A stretch of 64,000 nucleotides of DNA from Ziziphus jujuba (Eukaryota > Streptophyta > Magnoliopsida > Rosales > Rhamnaceae), in assembly GCF_031755915.1 (NCBI RefSeq), contig NC_083382.1:6944001-7008000 (forward strand), given 5' to 3'. Numbering within the stretch: the first letter of the stretch is position 1; each line of letters begins with the position of its first letter. This document shows, piece after piece, positions 25,103 through 38,244 of this stretch. The translations under genes and the position numbers were made by a program. The notes below the pieces were generated by a model. The model was given only the letters and a program-made list of their open reading frames with translations. It did no database searches and was not told the DNA's origin.

Positions 25103-26700
25103 GCCAATCACTATGGAATTACCACTAAAATACTTAACCATCCCAATCAGCCTATTGAGGATTTGCTCAAAGAGCACTTTCTAATGCCACAATGCAGAAC
25201 TCATGCATAGTCCTCATGAAAGAAAAAATCTGAATATAATCAAAAGCCTGAAACCCAGTTACCATATTAGTCATGAACCTATCACTGAAACAAATCCTTT
25301 CACCAATGTCATCTTTCAATGAAAGTCAATAAAGTTTAGTCCTTTTAACTACTTTAGCGCCACTAATTTTAAATTTGTTTCACCAGTTCAGATACTGTGA
25401 ACTAATTAACAACAGCTCCAAAAATGAATGGGCCACCATCTACAACCATATCAGTTTCCACCAATATTGAAGAAAATGCATTTTCTTCTCCATAACTACT
25501 ACAGGCAAATATAGCACATCCATTTCGCCACCAATGACACTATAATCTTCCATAACCCCTGAAATTAACTTATCCCAGCTCAATGTTATTTTCCTTCTCA
25601 AATGTTCTGTGAAAGTGATTTTTATGCCTAGGAGATGGCTTAAGGATTCTCTTAGCAGACAAAAAACTTCTTTGACAATGTCTTTAGGAACACATAATCT
25701 TTATTGCGTCCTATCAGTCTCCCATCTTTGTCTGCACATCACATATTCAATTACAAGAGACAAGGTATTTCAAAAGGTCCAATCACATGTTTTTAATCTG
25801 AGTAGGTGAAAAAGGGTCCTCTAGTGTTGTAAAAAGGGGCCCATTAAGCCAGGCTTTTATGTTTGCTTATGCCGTCCACCACTTTTGACTCTTAATAGAT
25901 TTTTTCACTGAACACTGACCTTTAGAATTGATGCACTTTGTCCCCCTACAACGTTTCTCTAGAACACATATTTGAGGCTGAAAGAATAACCTTACACTTC
26001 TTTATGCACCTTGCAGATGGTAAAAGTACATCTTTTAAATCAGACTACTTATTCTAAAAAGCTCTATAATATCTATATCCAGCAAATCAATCCAAAAAGA
26101 AAAAAAAAAAAAAAAAAAGGTTAAAAAACAAAGAGAATCACTTAAAGAATTACGTGCCCAGATCAAATTGGTTTACCAAGCTTCTCTTTTCAAAAAGAGA
26201 ATTTTGATTTGCTCTTTTTGTTATTCTCCTAAATTAATGTTCATACCATCTGCGCTACAGTCATTTCGATATCATTACCTCCTATTCAAATTCCAACAAA
26301 AAGAAAAAGAATTTTAGGACCAAATCTCAAACTTGAGTCTCCAAAAAAATAAAAACCCCAAATTCCATGTCACAACATTGTTCTGCATTCACTTCAACAT
26401 CGTCAAAATTATCTAGGAGGTCCATACCCATTTTGCATTTGGCAGCTAGAAAAAGCAAAATATAAGCAAAAAGAAAACATACAACATAAAAAACCAGCAT
26501 ATACATTTTTTCAGCGTTTGGGATGACCAAAAAACAAAAAAATAAAAAAAAAAATCCATTTCTCAACAGGTAGCCCCACGATCGGTGTGGCTAAAATAAA
26601 CAACAACAAACAAAGAAAAAAAAATGAAATTTTCACAGAAATGAATAGTAAAAAAGAAAACTTTGTTACCAGAAATAGAGTGGAAATGAAAGATATGACA
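22588..26700. other. Region without a confident gene
   Basis: The first 180 bases match the 3' flank of XTH copy 2 and stop matching at about 22764, the right edge of the duplication. The rest is moderately AT-rich and has no long coding frame on either strand. If the minus-strand exon at 26.7 kb is real, this could be its introns and a non-coding or very short-exon transcript. Confidence 0.5.
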
Positions 26701-26719
26701 AGGGTATGTCGGAGTTACC

Positions 26720-26760
26720 TTGAGGAGAGGAAACCATAGTCGAACAAGTGTCGGTTCCAT
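26720..26760 (-). CDS. Possible first coding exon of a minus-strand gene
   Basis: On the minus strand a CTTCTT-rich leader is followed by an ATG and the codons MEPTLVRLWFPLLK, ending at AAG before GTAACT, a good donor. The pyrimidine-rich leader and, further upstream (27.0-27.3 kb), a GA/CT-rich promoter-like region fit a transcription start. I could not assemble downstream exons: a candidate acceptor at about 26450 (TTTCTAG before CTGCCAAATGC) runs into a stop in the expected frame. Weak. Confidence 0.25.
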
Positions 26761-26770
26761 GAAAAGCAAG

Positions 26771-29700
26771 AAGAAGAAGTAGAAGAAGAAGAAGGTTGAG
26801 AATGAGAATGGAAATGGGTTTCAGGAAACATGTTAAAAAAAAAAAAGAGGAAAAAAAAAAAAAGCCCTACTTTTCTTTTTTTTGGTTGTTTCTGAAAGAA
26901 AGAAAACCTCCCTTGATCTCTATTTTTTCACTTTTTCTTGGTTGGGTTTTCGTTTTACACACAAAAACTCTCTCCCCATTCTTTTTTCTCTCTCTATGTG
27001 TGCTTATATATAGAGAGAGAGAGAGAAAGAGAGTGACACTGGCAACAGTGTGTAATATAATGTGTATATTGGTAATTGGATTGTCGTATTTTGGTTTTTT
27101 GTGTTTATACTTTGCAGCGGTAGCTGTGGGTTTAAGGAGGGTTTTAGGACTTTTTATTTTTTTTTATGCACGAATCACGAGGAAGCTTGCTGTGCATAGG
27201 ACTGTTACATTTGGACTATTCCGCCCTTTCCTTTTCCTCCCGCCAATTTTTCTTCAATTTCAACGGTTCAACTTCGACCTCTATGTTTTCCCCCTTATTG
27301 TTTTCTTTTTCTTTTTCTTAATTTCTGCTTAAAAAAAAAACTCTTTGCTCTTTGCCTTTTTTCACTTTTTTGTCTTAAGAAATTGTATCGGTTTGGATTT
27401 TTTTATATTTTTCATATAATATTTTTAAAGATAGGTTTTTTAGATCATATATAAAAGTTGTAATAATTATTCTATATATCTCAATTAATAAATAATTTTA
27501 TTAAATTTATATTTTTGTATATTTAATTATAATAATATTTTTTAAATATTAATGTTTATTATGAATTGATTAATTAAAAAAATTTAATATTTAATTTAAT
27601 ATTTTTATAATTTTAATAATCAATTTGATAATTAATTAATTAACTAAATAAGTAAATTTTAAAATTTTAATAAAAAAATTTATTTTTTAAATACATTTCT
27701 ATCATAATTTCATCCTTTTTTATAAATTTTTATCAATATTTGATAATTTTTAATATTTTTATGGATATTTTTATATTTTAAATGTTTGATATTTCTATTA
27801 ATATCGAAATTTTAACTATTGTATAAAACATCTACTTTTATTTAAAACTAACTTTTTAAATTATTTTTTTATAAATATTTGATATTTTTAGTTTTCCTAT
27901 GTCAAGCAATGGGAGCAAATTTTTGGTGCTCCCAAGAGCACTTAAAATTTTTCTAGCAACGCATTATGTTGAAATGTAGTTTTTTGGTACTATAAAACTA
28001 ATTGGTGGAAATACCAAAACTTAAATTCATTAATTAAAATAATGTGTAACTTATAATATATGGTGTGTTTAAAAAATAATACAATAAATAATAATTAAAT
28101 TTTATATCAAAGAAAATTCAATATATCAATTAAAATATTTATGAAACAATTTCATAATTCTACAAAATGTAAAAAACAAATAATAATAATTAACTAACTA
28201 ACTAATATAATACACATTCATTTTTTGTTACAAATAAATAATAAACTAAAAACATGATTGTTGGAAATCATATAACAATAATAGAAAAATATCTAAGAAA
28301 TATTATTTTTTAACTTTGAAAATTTCTTCAACTTAATTGGTTTATCGTTAAAGTTAAATTTTTTTTCTTAACATATAAAAAATATATATATAAATATTTT
28401 TGCTTTAAAAATACAAAATAAAAAATAAAAAATACAATTTTTTTTTTTGGTTGAAAAAAAAAAAAGATACTTACTGGTAATATCATAGGCATTAGACTGT
28501 AGTCCTGCTTCATACAATATTATGATATGGGACTATCCAACACAATAACAGGACTTACTAAAAATTGAATCTCAACTTCCAAATTTACAAATGTAAAAAC
28601 TAAAAGATTTTCTTATGTTAAGCTACCATCTAGATAATAAAATACAAATTTACTCATTTGGTTTACATCCCATTAATGTAATGGGTCTTAACAGCTTGGC
28701 TCATCCAACCTGCTACAGCCAAATTCGAAAAACTTGATGTGGATTTGTTTCGAGGCGTAAATTTTACTCTCTAATTCTCACCTCATAACTTTCGTCCTTT
28801 TTCGCACATGTTTTTTACTTTCTTTTTTTTCTAACTTTTGCCGCCTTCCACTTTTTGTGTTTGTTTTTTCTCCAGTCTTTTACTTGTAGTATGCAATTAA
28901 TGACAATAAACACTAATGATGATCATCAGGATCTTGGTCGATCAAGCAGGGGCTGAAATTTCCTTTTCCAAATTTATTACAAAGAAAAACAAAAGTATCA
29001 GCCCATAAAGAAAACATAAACTAAAATTATTGTTTTTAATTAAAATTGAAAAAAAAAAAATTGTCACTATTTAACCATGTCAATTTCAATGCCAAATGAG
29101 AGCAAATTTGTAGTACTTGTGGAGTGTGTACACTCCCATGTGATCCAGGAGCACAAATTGTAAAGAATATTGTATATTTTCAGCCTAATTGAAATCCAAA
29201 ATACGAAGATTCGAAAAAAGTTGCTTTAAAAAGATAGCATCAATGCTCTTCCAGAAAATAATCCAATACTCAAACTCCTGCTATCGTTATAGAAAAAACA
29301 ATATTATATATATATATATATATATTGAATTTTATCGATAGATTAGATCTTATCTTTAAATAAAAATATAATGATAATAAAAAATGAACTTTAATTTAAT
29401 AAAATAAAATAAACTTTATTTAAACATCAATAGAGGATCATTGAAAATAATTAGGACTTTTTTTTTTAATTCTTCTTTTAGATCATTTCTTCTTACATTT
29501 TATTTAACCATGATAAAATCCAATATATGAAATTTTACCTCTAAACCGAGCTTACAATATTGTTATATATTGAAATTAAAAAACAAATATAAAATAAATA
29601 TTGTTAAACAACCAATAGAGCTTTTAAAATTCAATTATTTTTAAAGGACTTTTTTTTTTCTTTTTCTTTTTCTGTTTTCGTTCATTTATTTTATTATTTT

Positions 29701-30574
29701 TTTTTTTTGACAACATCAAAAAAAAAAAAATTTCAAACTAAAGGTAAATTTTCAGATTCAAACTAAAAATGTGTATATATATATAATTAGGAATATTTTT
29801 ATTGCAATTTGTCTAAGCAAAAAATCCTAATTTAACAATGTCATGTTAAAATCTAAACAAGCCAACAAATATGCAAAATCGGACTGTAAGATTTTTCCAC
29901 ATTTACATTGTCCAGAATTCATTATAGTCTTGTACTCTATAAATAGATGAAATCTATATTTTAGTAAACTATCCCACAATTTTAACATTTTGTTAGCATA
30001 AAAAATAATTGTATTCGTGTTTGAAAATTGAAGATTGAATTTGCTAGTTGGTAGTTTAGTTTTTTATTTGATACAAAATTGTGGAGCCAACAAAAAGATT
30101 GGGAATATTATACATTAATCCTGACATGAAATTCTATAAAAATTTCAAAATAAAAAAATTCATAAGCATACTAAAATAAAAATTTTCTTAAACATACTAA
30201 AAAAAACAAATTCCAAAATTCATATCAGAAAAATTTCTATACTTTCATTTATTTATACTTTGAGCTTCGAATTGAGGAAGAATAAATTCGTGGGTTGGCT
30301 TTACCATCGGGAATCCACCAAGGTTTTTGCCTCGCAATAAAACTAGGATCCTAGTCTAGGGTCCTAGTCCTATTTATCCACCTCAACTTCATGATTAGGA
30401 TAAGAAAAAAAAAAACAAGGCTGAAAAAAACAAACCTACCCTGATTAAAAAGATGAAAAAAAAAAAAGACAAAATCAAACAATAAAGTTGTTTCCTTTTG
30501 AAACATGGATAAATTTAAATTAAATCAGTGCATAAAATAATTATGTTGAGTCATGAACTTATATAAAATAATTA
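26771..30574. other. AT-rich intergenic region
   Basis: It begins with a CT/GA-rich stretch (26780-27340) including a GA repeat near 27012-27033, which could be a promoter or leader of the minus-strand exon. The remainder is extremely AT-rich, with a TA run near 29308 and a small inverted word pair around 30346 (CTAGGATCCTAG). No gene is seen. Confidence 0.6.
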
Positions 30575-30623
30575 CTAGCATTCATCCATGTGTGATGCAC
30601 GAAATATATAATCATAATAGATG

Positions 30624-31090
30624 ATGTAATCATAATAAATGATGTTAAATATAATCTATAATAATTAATTATATTTGAAAATTTATTTAAAAATTTTATT
30701 ACTAATAAGTATATGTGATTTTTTTTTTCAATCTATACTATAAAAGTTTGTTAAGAATTATAAATTTACTTCTATATATAATACTATTCAATTATGAAAT
30801 TCAAATTAAAAAATTACCTATATAAATTACATATATAATTTTTTCCATCTATAATGTAACCATAATAAATTATGTTAAATATAATCTATAATAATTAATT
30901 ATATTTAAAAAATTTATTTAAAAGTTCTATTGCTAATAAGTATATTTGGATATATGTATTTTTTTCAATCTATACTACAAAAATTTGTTAAGAATTATAA
31001 ATTTGATTTCTATATATGATAATATTCAATTATTAAATTCAAATTTAAAAATTACCTATATAATTTTTTCTATTGATGAAATTTTCCTAT
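30624..31090. repeat. Tandem direct repeat of about 235 bp
   Basis: Two adjacent copies share TTAAATATAATCTATAATAA, TTTTTTCAATCTATACTA and GTTAAGAATTATAAATTT in order. The same block occurs once in copy B near 33380-33560, so the doubling happened in copy A. Confidence 0.7.
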
Positions 31091-32429
31091 TTAATTTTTC
31101 CATCTATGGAATTTAAATTGAAATGTATTTAAATAATATTTTCCATCTATAGAATTCAAATGTATTTTTTGGTTCTTTGCAAATAATTAATTTTCATATA
31201 TCAAATACTCATAATATAATTTAATTATTTATCATTGCTATTATTATTATTATTTATCCTATAAATATATTTTTACCTTATAAGATCAATTATTTATGAA
31301 ATTCAATTAAAAATGTTTATCTATTTAATTTTTTTTAACCTATAAAATTCAAATTCAAATTCAAATGTATTTATATAATATTTTCCATCTATGATATTAA
31401 AATTCAAATTCAAATAGATTTTTTGATTCTTTGTAAATAATTAATTTTCTTATATTAAATCTTTATGTTTAATTTGATTAGATATAGAATTCAATTTAAA
31501 TGAAATAATAACATCTTCTATATCTCTTCCATCGTCTAATATATATATATATATATATATATATTAATTTAAGGGATCTTTCTTTTTATATATATTTTAA
31601 AATATTTTTGATAAAATAATTATTTTCATTATATTTTATAACTCATAGTTTCTATTTATAATTATTTATACCATATATAGAATATTTTTAACACAAATAA
31701 TTATTTTATTTTATAAACATGATTGCATTGGAAAACTTTCATCCAAAGCGTCAACAATATTAGTCTTCGACATAAAGTTCAGTTTGTATTTGTGTCTTGT
31801 GGTCTTAAATTTGACATTTTTAAATCCAACTATAAAATTTTGCATTAAATACAATTAACCTTCATGAATCAGTGGATTGAAACGATGAACCAATGAACTC
31901 TTTATTGTAGCATGAATCCTTCCACCCTATAAATATTTGTTAAACTTTTTAAACCTTAAACAAAAAAATAGATACATAATATTATTATATTATTATATAT
32001 ATAAGATTATATTGTATGATCTATATAATAATAATAAGTACAATTATAATAATTATAATATATTTTATATAGTATATTATATACGCATGCATGATATTGT
32101 ATATATTATATATAATAATAGGAATAATTATAATAATAATAATGTATATTATATACACATGTACGATATTATATATAATATTATATTGTACAATATAAAC
32201 ACATAATAATAATAATAATAATAATAATATCATTAACATGTGATGAAAAAAAAAAATGCTCATCCATTAACACCATTTCAATGCTACTAATTTTTGATTT
32301 GTCAATAAAGCATGGGACCTTCCAAGGTCTTAAGACACAAACTTTGCATGTCCATTGCATTTTGTTAGTATTGATGTCGTTGATAAAATCGATCTGCTTA
32401 GACATATTCTCCAAAATAAAATAAAAATT

Positions 32430-32720
32430 TTATTGTTGATAAATATATTTGATTTGATGATCGTATTGCTTTTTCTTGCATGCCCTCGGTCTAAATAATC
32501 TCCTGCGTCTTCTTATTTTTATCTTTTTTTTATCCATCATCTTAAAAAAGTTGATAGATAAAGGTAAATCAATAATAAAGGATTCTTCATCAAAAACATC
32601 TTTTTCTTTTTTAAAAGTTTCTACATCATATGTTGATTCAAAATCGTCAATTTCTTCCAAAAATCCATAGCATGGCTTACGTACATGCTTATGATTAACA
32701 TGATTATGTTTAGGATCCAT
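32430..32720 (-). pseudogene. Small frame inside Helitron A, possible captured gene fragment
   Basis: About 96 residues from MDPKHNHVNHKHVRK, then an acidic middle (FLEEIDDFESTYDVETF, DVFDEESFIIDLPLS), then a basic end (KKKIKIRRRRRLFRP). A homologous but frameshifted copy sits in Helitron C, split by a solo LTR (39500-39710 plus 42366-42450), where SPLSINFFK-type wording is kept. I do not recognise the protein. Confidence 0.35.
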
Positions 32721-33555
32721 CAAAAAAAAAATTGAGATTAAAGGATAAAAAATAAAAAAAATAAAAAACTTAAACCCTAAAACAAAAATATGAGAGAAAT
32801 AAAAACTAACAAAATATTGAATACCAAAATTTTATAGCTAAGAGGTGTCACTTACTAATTTATAGTCAAATATGTTTAGCTTATTTAGTAAATAAAATAA
32901 AATCAAATATTAAATAATACTACATGCAAAGGAATATTTTCTAAATCTTTAATTATATATATGTTGGCCTATATCTTTAATTATGGTTAAACAAACCCAT
33001 AAATATATATTTGGTAAATAATATCAAATCAAATATTTTATTAAAAATTAATTACATATATATTTGGTTGTATCCATAAAATGTAAGATAATGAATGATA
33101 AATAATAAGTAATAATAAATAAAATAAAAATATTTCAAAATTCTTACCATATATAATTAAATTATATCAAAATTTAATGTTATATATATTTAGTTGTATC
33201 TATAAAAGATAAGATAATGAATAATAATTAATAAATAATATATAATAATAACAATAAATAAATAAAAATAAGAAAAATGTGTTTTTGGAGGGGATTTGGA
33301 ATAATGGTGTACTGACATGTGGCACATACGATTCTTCTTTTATATATTATTATTAGCATTCATTTCCGTGCGATGCATGGTATGTCTAATTATCATAGAT
33401 GATTTTAAAAATAATTTATAATAATTAATTATATTTAATTGCTTATTTAAAAAATTCATTGTTATTAAATATATTTGAATCTTTTTTTTCAATCTATACT
33501 ATAAAATTTTATTAAAAACTATAAATTTGATCTCTACATTCAATACTATACAATC

Positions 33556-33563
33556 ATAACATT
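33556..33563. repeat. Left target duplication of the nested hAT-type element
   Basis: ATAACATT, matched at 34592-34599 by ATAAAATT (7 of 8). Eight bases is the hAT size. Confidence 0.6.
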
Positions 33564-34591
33564 TAGAGGTGTGCATAAAACCCAAAGGATTAAGAACACC
33601 GACCGACCGACCAGCACCGATCAAAATTTTCCCGTGATCGATGACTAATCGGTCGGTTAATCGCCACCAACAAAGAGAAAGCGATCGGCTCCGATTTCTA
33701 GAATCCCATAACCGTCGGTCACCGTAACCGATCGATTCTTCTGCCATATTTTCACATTTTTATATATATTATTATAAACAAAATAAATTGAATTTTTTTT
33801 TCTTGAAATTTGGCATTTCTTCAAGCTTAGCGAGAGACAGAGCACGAGAGGCAAAGTAAGAATGAGAGAGAGAACAACATAATAAAAGAGAAATGAGCAA
33901 GAATAGTGTCAAGCTCGTACAAAGAGGTGAGCAAAGAGAGAGAGAGAGAAAGAGAGGGAATTTCGCGTACTCATAGATAGTAGAGGAGCTTTCAGTACTC
34001 ATTGGTTTTTTATTACAAGACTGTAATGGTGAGTTGGGCACCATCTATTTCGGCTTTTTGCTCATTTTATCAAAGATAGAAACAATTTCATAGATGCTGA
34101 AAGTTGTTTGATTGCCTTTGACTTGATTGTGAGTTTGTTTAACTTAACTAGAGTTGATCATTTTTAATGTATGTTTGATATTTTGCCACTTGTAAGGAGA
34201 GGATTTTAGGTCTATAAATATCTAAACATGGCCTTTGACTTGACCGTGTAAAACCCATGTGTAATAGCAAGAAATCAATTTTTAAATAAAACATACAGTG
34301 ACCTTCCTCTAGAGCTCCTTCTCTTGCCTCCATTATCGATATACCAGTGACAATAATAGGAAAAAATGTGTCTGGAAGTATAAGCTTTCTCTGCTTTTTC
34401 TCTACTCTTTCTCTTACCACTTAACTTAGTTTTGATTCTAACCGAAACCGACTGGTTGATACTCAGTCAACTTCAATCGGTTTTCCATAACCTGAAAAAC
34501 GTCGTCGGCGAATTAACCGACCGATCGAATAAATTTGTTCACCGATCGAAACCCTACCGAAACCGACCAGAACCGACCGATGAGAGCCCTA
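33564..34591. mobile_element. Non-autonomous hAT-type element, 1,028 bp
   Basis: Starts TAGAGGTGTGCAT and ends ATGAGAGCCCTA, an imperfect terminal inverted pair. Just inside both ends are inverted stretches rich in CGGTCGG/CCGACCG: ACCGACCGACCGACCAG and AATCGGTCGGTTAATCG on the left, GAATTAACCGACCGATCG and CCGACCAGAACCGACCG on the right. The flanking sequence joins as in Helitron A (CAATTATGAAATTCAAATT), which acts as an unoccupied site. No transposase is present; the interior is GA/CT-rich. Confidence 0.7.
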
Positions 34592-34771
34592 ATAAAATTC
34601 AAATTCAAAAATATTTACTAATATAATACTTTCCATATATGTAATTTTTCTATCTAATTTTTTTCATTTATGAAATTTAAATTCAAATTCATTTATATAA
34701 TTTAATCTAAATTCAAATGTATTTATCATAATCCTAAGATTATCTGTTAAGCATTTGTTTCCTTTGTTGAC

Positions 34772-34806
<35 letters not shown>

Positions 34807-35556
34807 CACATTTTAAACATTTTTTGGAAAATATTTTAAAAATGCATTATTTACCTTAAATTGCTTGGAAGGCGATCAATAAAATTATTAATTACTATAT
34901 TTTAATCTAACTATTTATAATGTAATTCAATTTATTAATATACATATATGAATCATTTATTAGTATATTGAACACCGAAATTTTAAAATACCAAGAGATG
35001 TAATTTAATAATTTATAGCCAAATATGTTTAAATTATTTGGTAAATAAAATAAAATTAAATATTAAATAATAGTACGTGCAAAGGAATATTATCTAAATC
35101 TTTACTTATATATATTATGTACATGCATAGGCCTATATCTTTAATTATGGTTACACAAACCCATAAATATATATTTTGTAAATAATATCAAATCAAATAT
35201 TTTATTCATTTTGAAATTATTTTATATATATATATATATATATATATGTTTGGTTATATCCATAAAAGATAAGATAATGAATGATAAATAATAAATAATA
35301 ATAAATAAAATAAAAGGATTTCAAAATTACAATCATATGTAATTAAATTATATCAAAATTTAATTTTATATATATATATATATATATATTTAGTTGTATC
35401 TATAAAAGGTAAGATAATGAATAATAATTAATGAATAATAATTAATAAATAATAAATAAAATAAAAAATATTTTTTAAGGGAATTTAGAAGAATTGTATA
35501 TTGACATGTGGCGCATATAATTCTTTTTTAATATATTATATAGATATAGATATAGA

Positions 35557-36795
35557 TAAACAACTATTTTAAAAGAAAAATAATTAATACCAGCCTATTT
35601 TGCTCTCAAAAAATTATTAATAGCAGTCTATTTTGCATTAATCATATTTTGGGAGCAAATTAATCATACATGGTTGATTATTTGAGTTGAAAAGAAAAAT
35701 GAATCATTGTTTTCTTTGCTGAACTATTTTATTATGATCTACCTGTTCACATGTCATTCAATCAACAATTTGATTACAAAATTATAAATTTATTACTACT
35801 ATAAAAGTTTAAAAGATTAGAATTAATTTTTTTTTTCCAAACACAATCTGTGTTTTACCAAAAAAAAAAAAAAAAACAATTGTTCATTTCATATCATTTC
35901 TTTTGCAATCATTTTCCTTTAAAAATTCTGTATGAAAATTCTTTATCATTGCAAAATATATAAGACTCTCTCGCTCTCTCTCTCTTTGTATATATATTTA
36001 AATGATATTTCAAGAGGGATGCAACGAGGATCATTAGCCAAAGAAAGGGAAGCTTTTACCACTAGGTAATACATGCAAGAATATATATATATATATATAT
36101 GTTTGAGTGCTTTATTTTGCCTTTATATATCTATATATATATATATATACATAAAAATTTTTATATCACGATTATTCTATAGAAAACTATTAAATCTTTT
36201 TTTTTATTAGTTTTAAATTTTTTTAAAAATTAAAAATTAAAAATATATTTAAAATTTATATGAATCTAACAAATTTATTTTGTTATTTTAGAATTTTAAT
36301 AATTCATTGAAGATGAATCCCAAATACATATTTTAAATCTTAAACTTTAAACAATCCAAAAATTGAGTGACTATATATATTATTACATCTAAAGGCCTTC
36401 AAATTTTTATTTTAGTTTTGATTTTATTTATTTTTTTAACCAAAGTTTATATGATCTTTAGGGCTATATTAAAACCAAAATTAAAAAATTGAGGGCTTTA
36501 ATAATTAAAATTGAATGCCTCGATTGAAAAAAAAAAGACTTCAAAATTAATATCAATGAACTTAAGTAAAAATTTGAAAATAATCTATAATTTAAAAAAA
36601 AAAATTAAAGTCAGGTTAGAAATTGAAGCAAAATAGAGGACCCAAAAGTTTGGCCCACCCTTACATATTTTAGTACTCATCATTTTAAGAAGTTATAGAA
36701 TTATTAATTTCTGTATTTTAATTAGCAATATCCATGAAGATCTAAGGAAAAAATATATATATATCAACAATTTCCTTGTTATTTTGTTAGTATAA
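35557..36795. other. AT-rich spacer between Helitron copies B and C
   Basis: No coding region. It contains a CT-rich stretch near 35968-35987 and TA microsatellites (for example 36081-36101 and 36134-36149). Confidence 0.6.
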
Positions 36796-37261
36796 CTAGA
36801 TACATACCCCATGCGATGCACTGTATGTATAATTGCCTTATATTATTTTGATAATAAATTGTAAAAAAAAATTATAATAAAATGATATATAAATAATCAT
36901 AAAAACAATATTAAACCAAAATTTTCAATTTAACATAATTATAAAGTATAAAAAGTAAACATAAAATAATAAATTGGATTAGACAATAGACATTGTACAA
37001 CCTACTATCAATAGTTGACAAATATAAAAAAAATAATTAAGTTGGATTAGATGAAGAGGCAAAGGCATTCAACGATAACTTATAAATACTAAATTTATTA
37101 TAACATGAGTAATGCTACCTATTATATTATTCTTTTTCTATTCCTAATTGTTCAAACTTTAATTGTAAAATATATTTAGTAATAAAATAATTCGTAGATC
37201 CAATTTGAGAAATAAGATATTGGCATCAATTTAGGAATCAAAGACCATTCTTTACGAATTT

Positions 37262-38244
37262 AACAATATATGTATATATTGTTCACTGTTACTTATGCGT
37301 ATATATAATATAGTATTCTTTTTTTTTTCTTTCCTTTTTACAATATATAATTTTCTGAAAATATACAAAAAAAAAAACTATTAATAAGGAAAATGTTGAC
37401 CAGTTTAACTAACCCTAAAACTATTTAAATTTTAATTATTTTACTTAAGGATAAATATCAATTTATCCCATAAATAACCACTTTTCATAATTATAGTTTT
37501 AGGATTAATTAACCTTTTCCATGATTATATTTTTAGGGTTAAATATCTCGTAATTTGATTGCTTGTTTATCTAATAAAAAATATTCTATATATATTTTTT
37601 TTAAGTTCATAGAAATAGGGAATAATTTATTAGATAATAAAATAAAGATATGGATATGTATATGTATATATAACTTAGTAGTTGATACTTTGCAATTTTC
37701 TAGATCTACTTTGCTTTTTATACTTTACTTTACCAATTTACTTTACAATTCGATACTTTACTTTTTATACTTTGCAATTTTCTAATTTTCTAAGTGTAAA
37801 ATTGCCATACATATATTGTTATATAAATATATTCTAAAAATGAAGGAATGGTGAACAATATATAAAGTTATGGATAAAAATATACACAATATTTTTTATT
37901 AAATAATCATGTAATCAAATTATGAGATATTTAACCCTAAAATAATTAATCCTAAAACTATAATCATGTAAAGAAGTTAATTAACCCTAAAACTATAATC
38001 ATGGAAAAAGGTTATTTGTGGGATAAATTGATATTTATCATTAAGTAAAATAATTATACCAATAGTTTTAAGGTTAATTAAATAGGTCCATATTTTTCTT
38101 ATTAGTAGTTAGTTTCCTTATTTTAATTGTATATTTTTTATTTTCAGAAAATTATATATTCTAAAAAAGGAAGCAAAATAAAAAGAAGAAAATTATGTTA
38201 TATATACATATAAGTAACGGTGAACAATATATACATATATTATT
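37262..38244. mobile_element. Foldback element with long inverted arms
   Basis: The outer 22 bases are perfectly inverted (AATATATGTATATATTGTTC... at 37265 and its complement ending at 38241). Pairing continues, with small gaps, to about 37585 on the left and 37885 on the right, including the GGTTAAATATCTC and GGATAAATATCAATTTATCC words. Arms are above 300 bases around a loop of about 300. No clear target duplication was found. A transcript would fold into a long hairpin. Confidence 0.75.

Larger units (their letters stand above)
30575..33350 (-). mobile_element. Non-autonomous Helitron-like element, copy A
   Basis: The plus strand starts A|CTAGCATTCATCC followed by a hairpin-like GTGTGATGCAC, which on the minus strand is a Helitron 3' end: a hairpin about 10 bases before a terminal CTAG, followed by T. 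The other end carries the subterminal words ACATGTGGC and TTTTATATATTAT seen in copies B and C but lacks the last bases, where copy B abuts it. No Rep/helicase gene is present. An internal direct repeat of about 235 bp (30624-30857 and 30858-31090) and a small minus-strand frame (32430-32720) lie inside. Confidence 0.55.
33353..35556 (-). mobile_element. Non-autonomous Helitron-like element, copy B
   Basis: The left end reads TTAGCATTCATTTCCGTGCGATGCATGG, the same terminal hairpin region as copy A with a decayed CTAG. The right end reads ACATGTGGCGCATATAATTC then TATATTATATAGATATAGA before T, i.e. TCTATATC... on the minus strand, a Helitron 5' end. The exact right end is 35550 or 35556 because the last hexamer is repeated. 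A hAT-type element is nested inside. It abuts copy A directly. Confidence 0.55.

Noticed and set aside
26796..27332. 178-codon plus-strand frame
   Set aside because: It is made of Lys and Phe runs from A- and T-rich homopolymers opposite a promoter-like region; no coding character.
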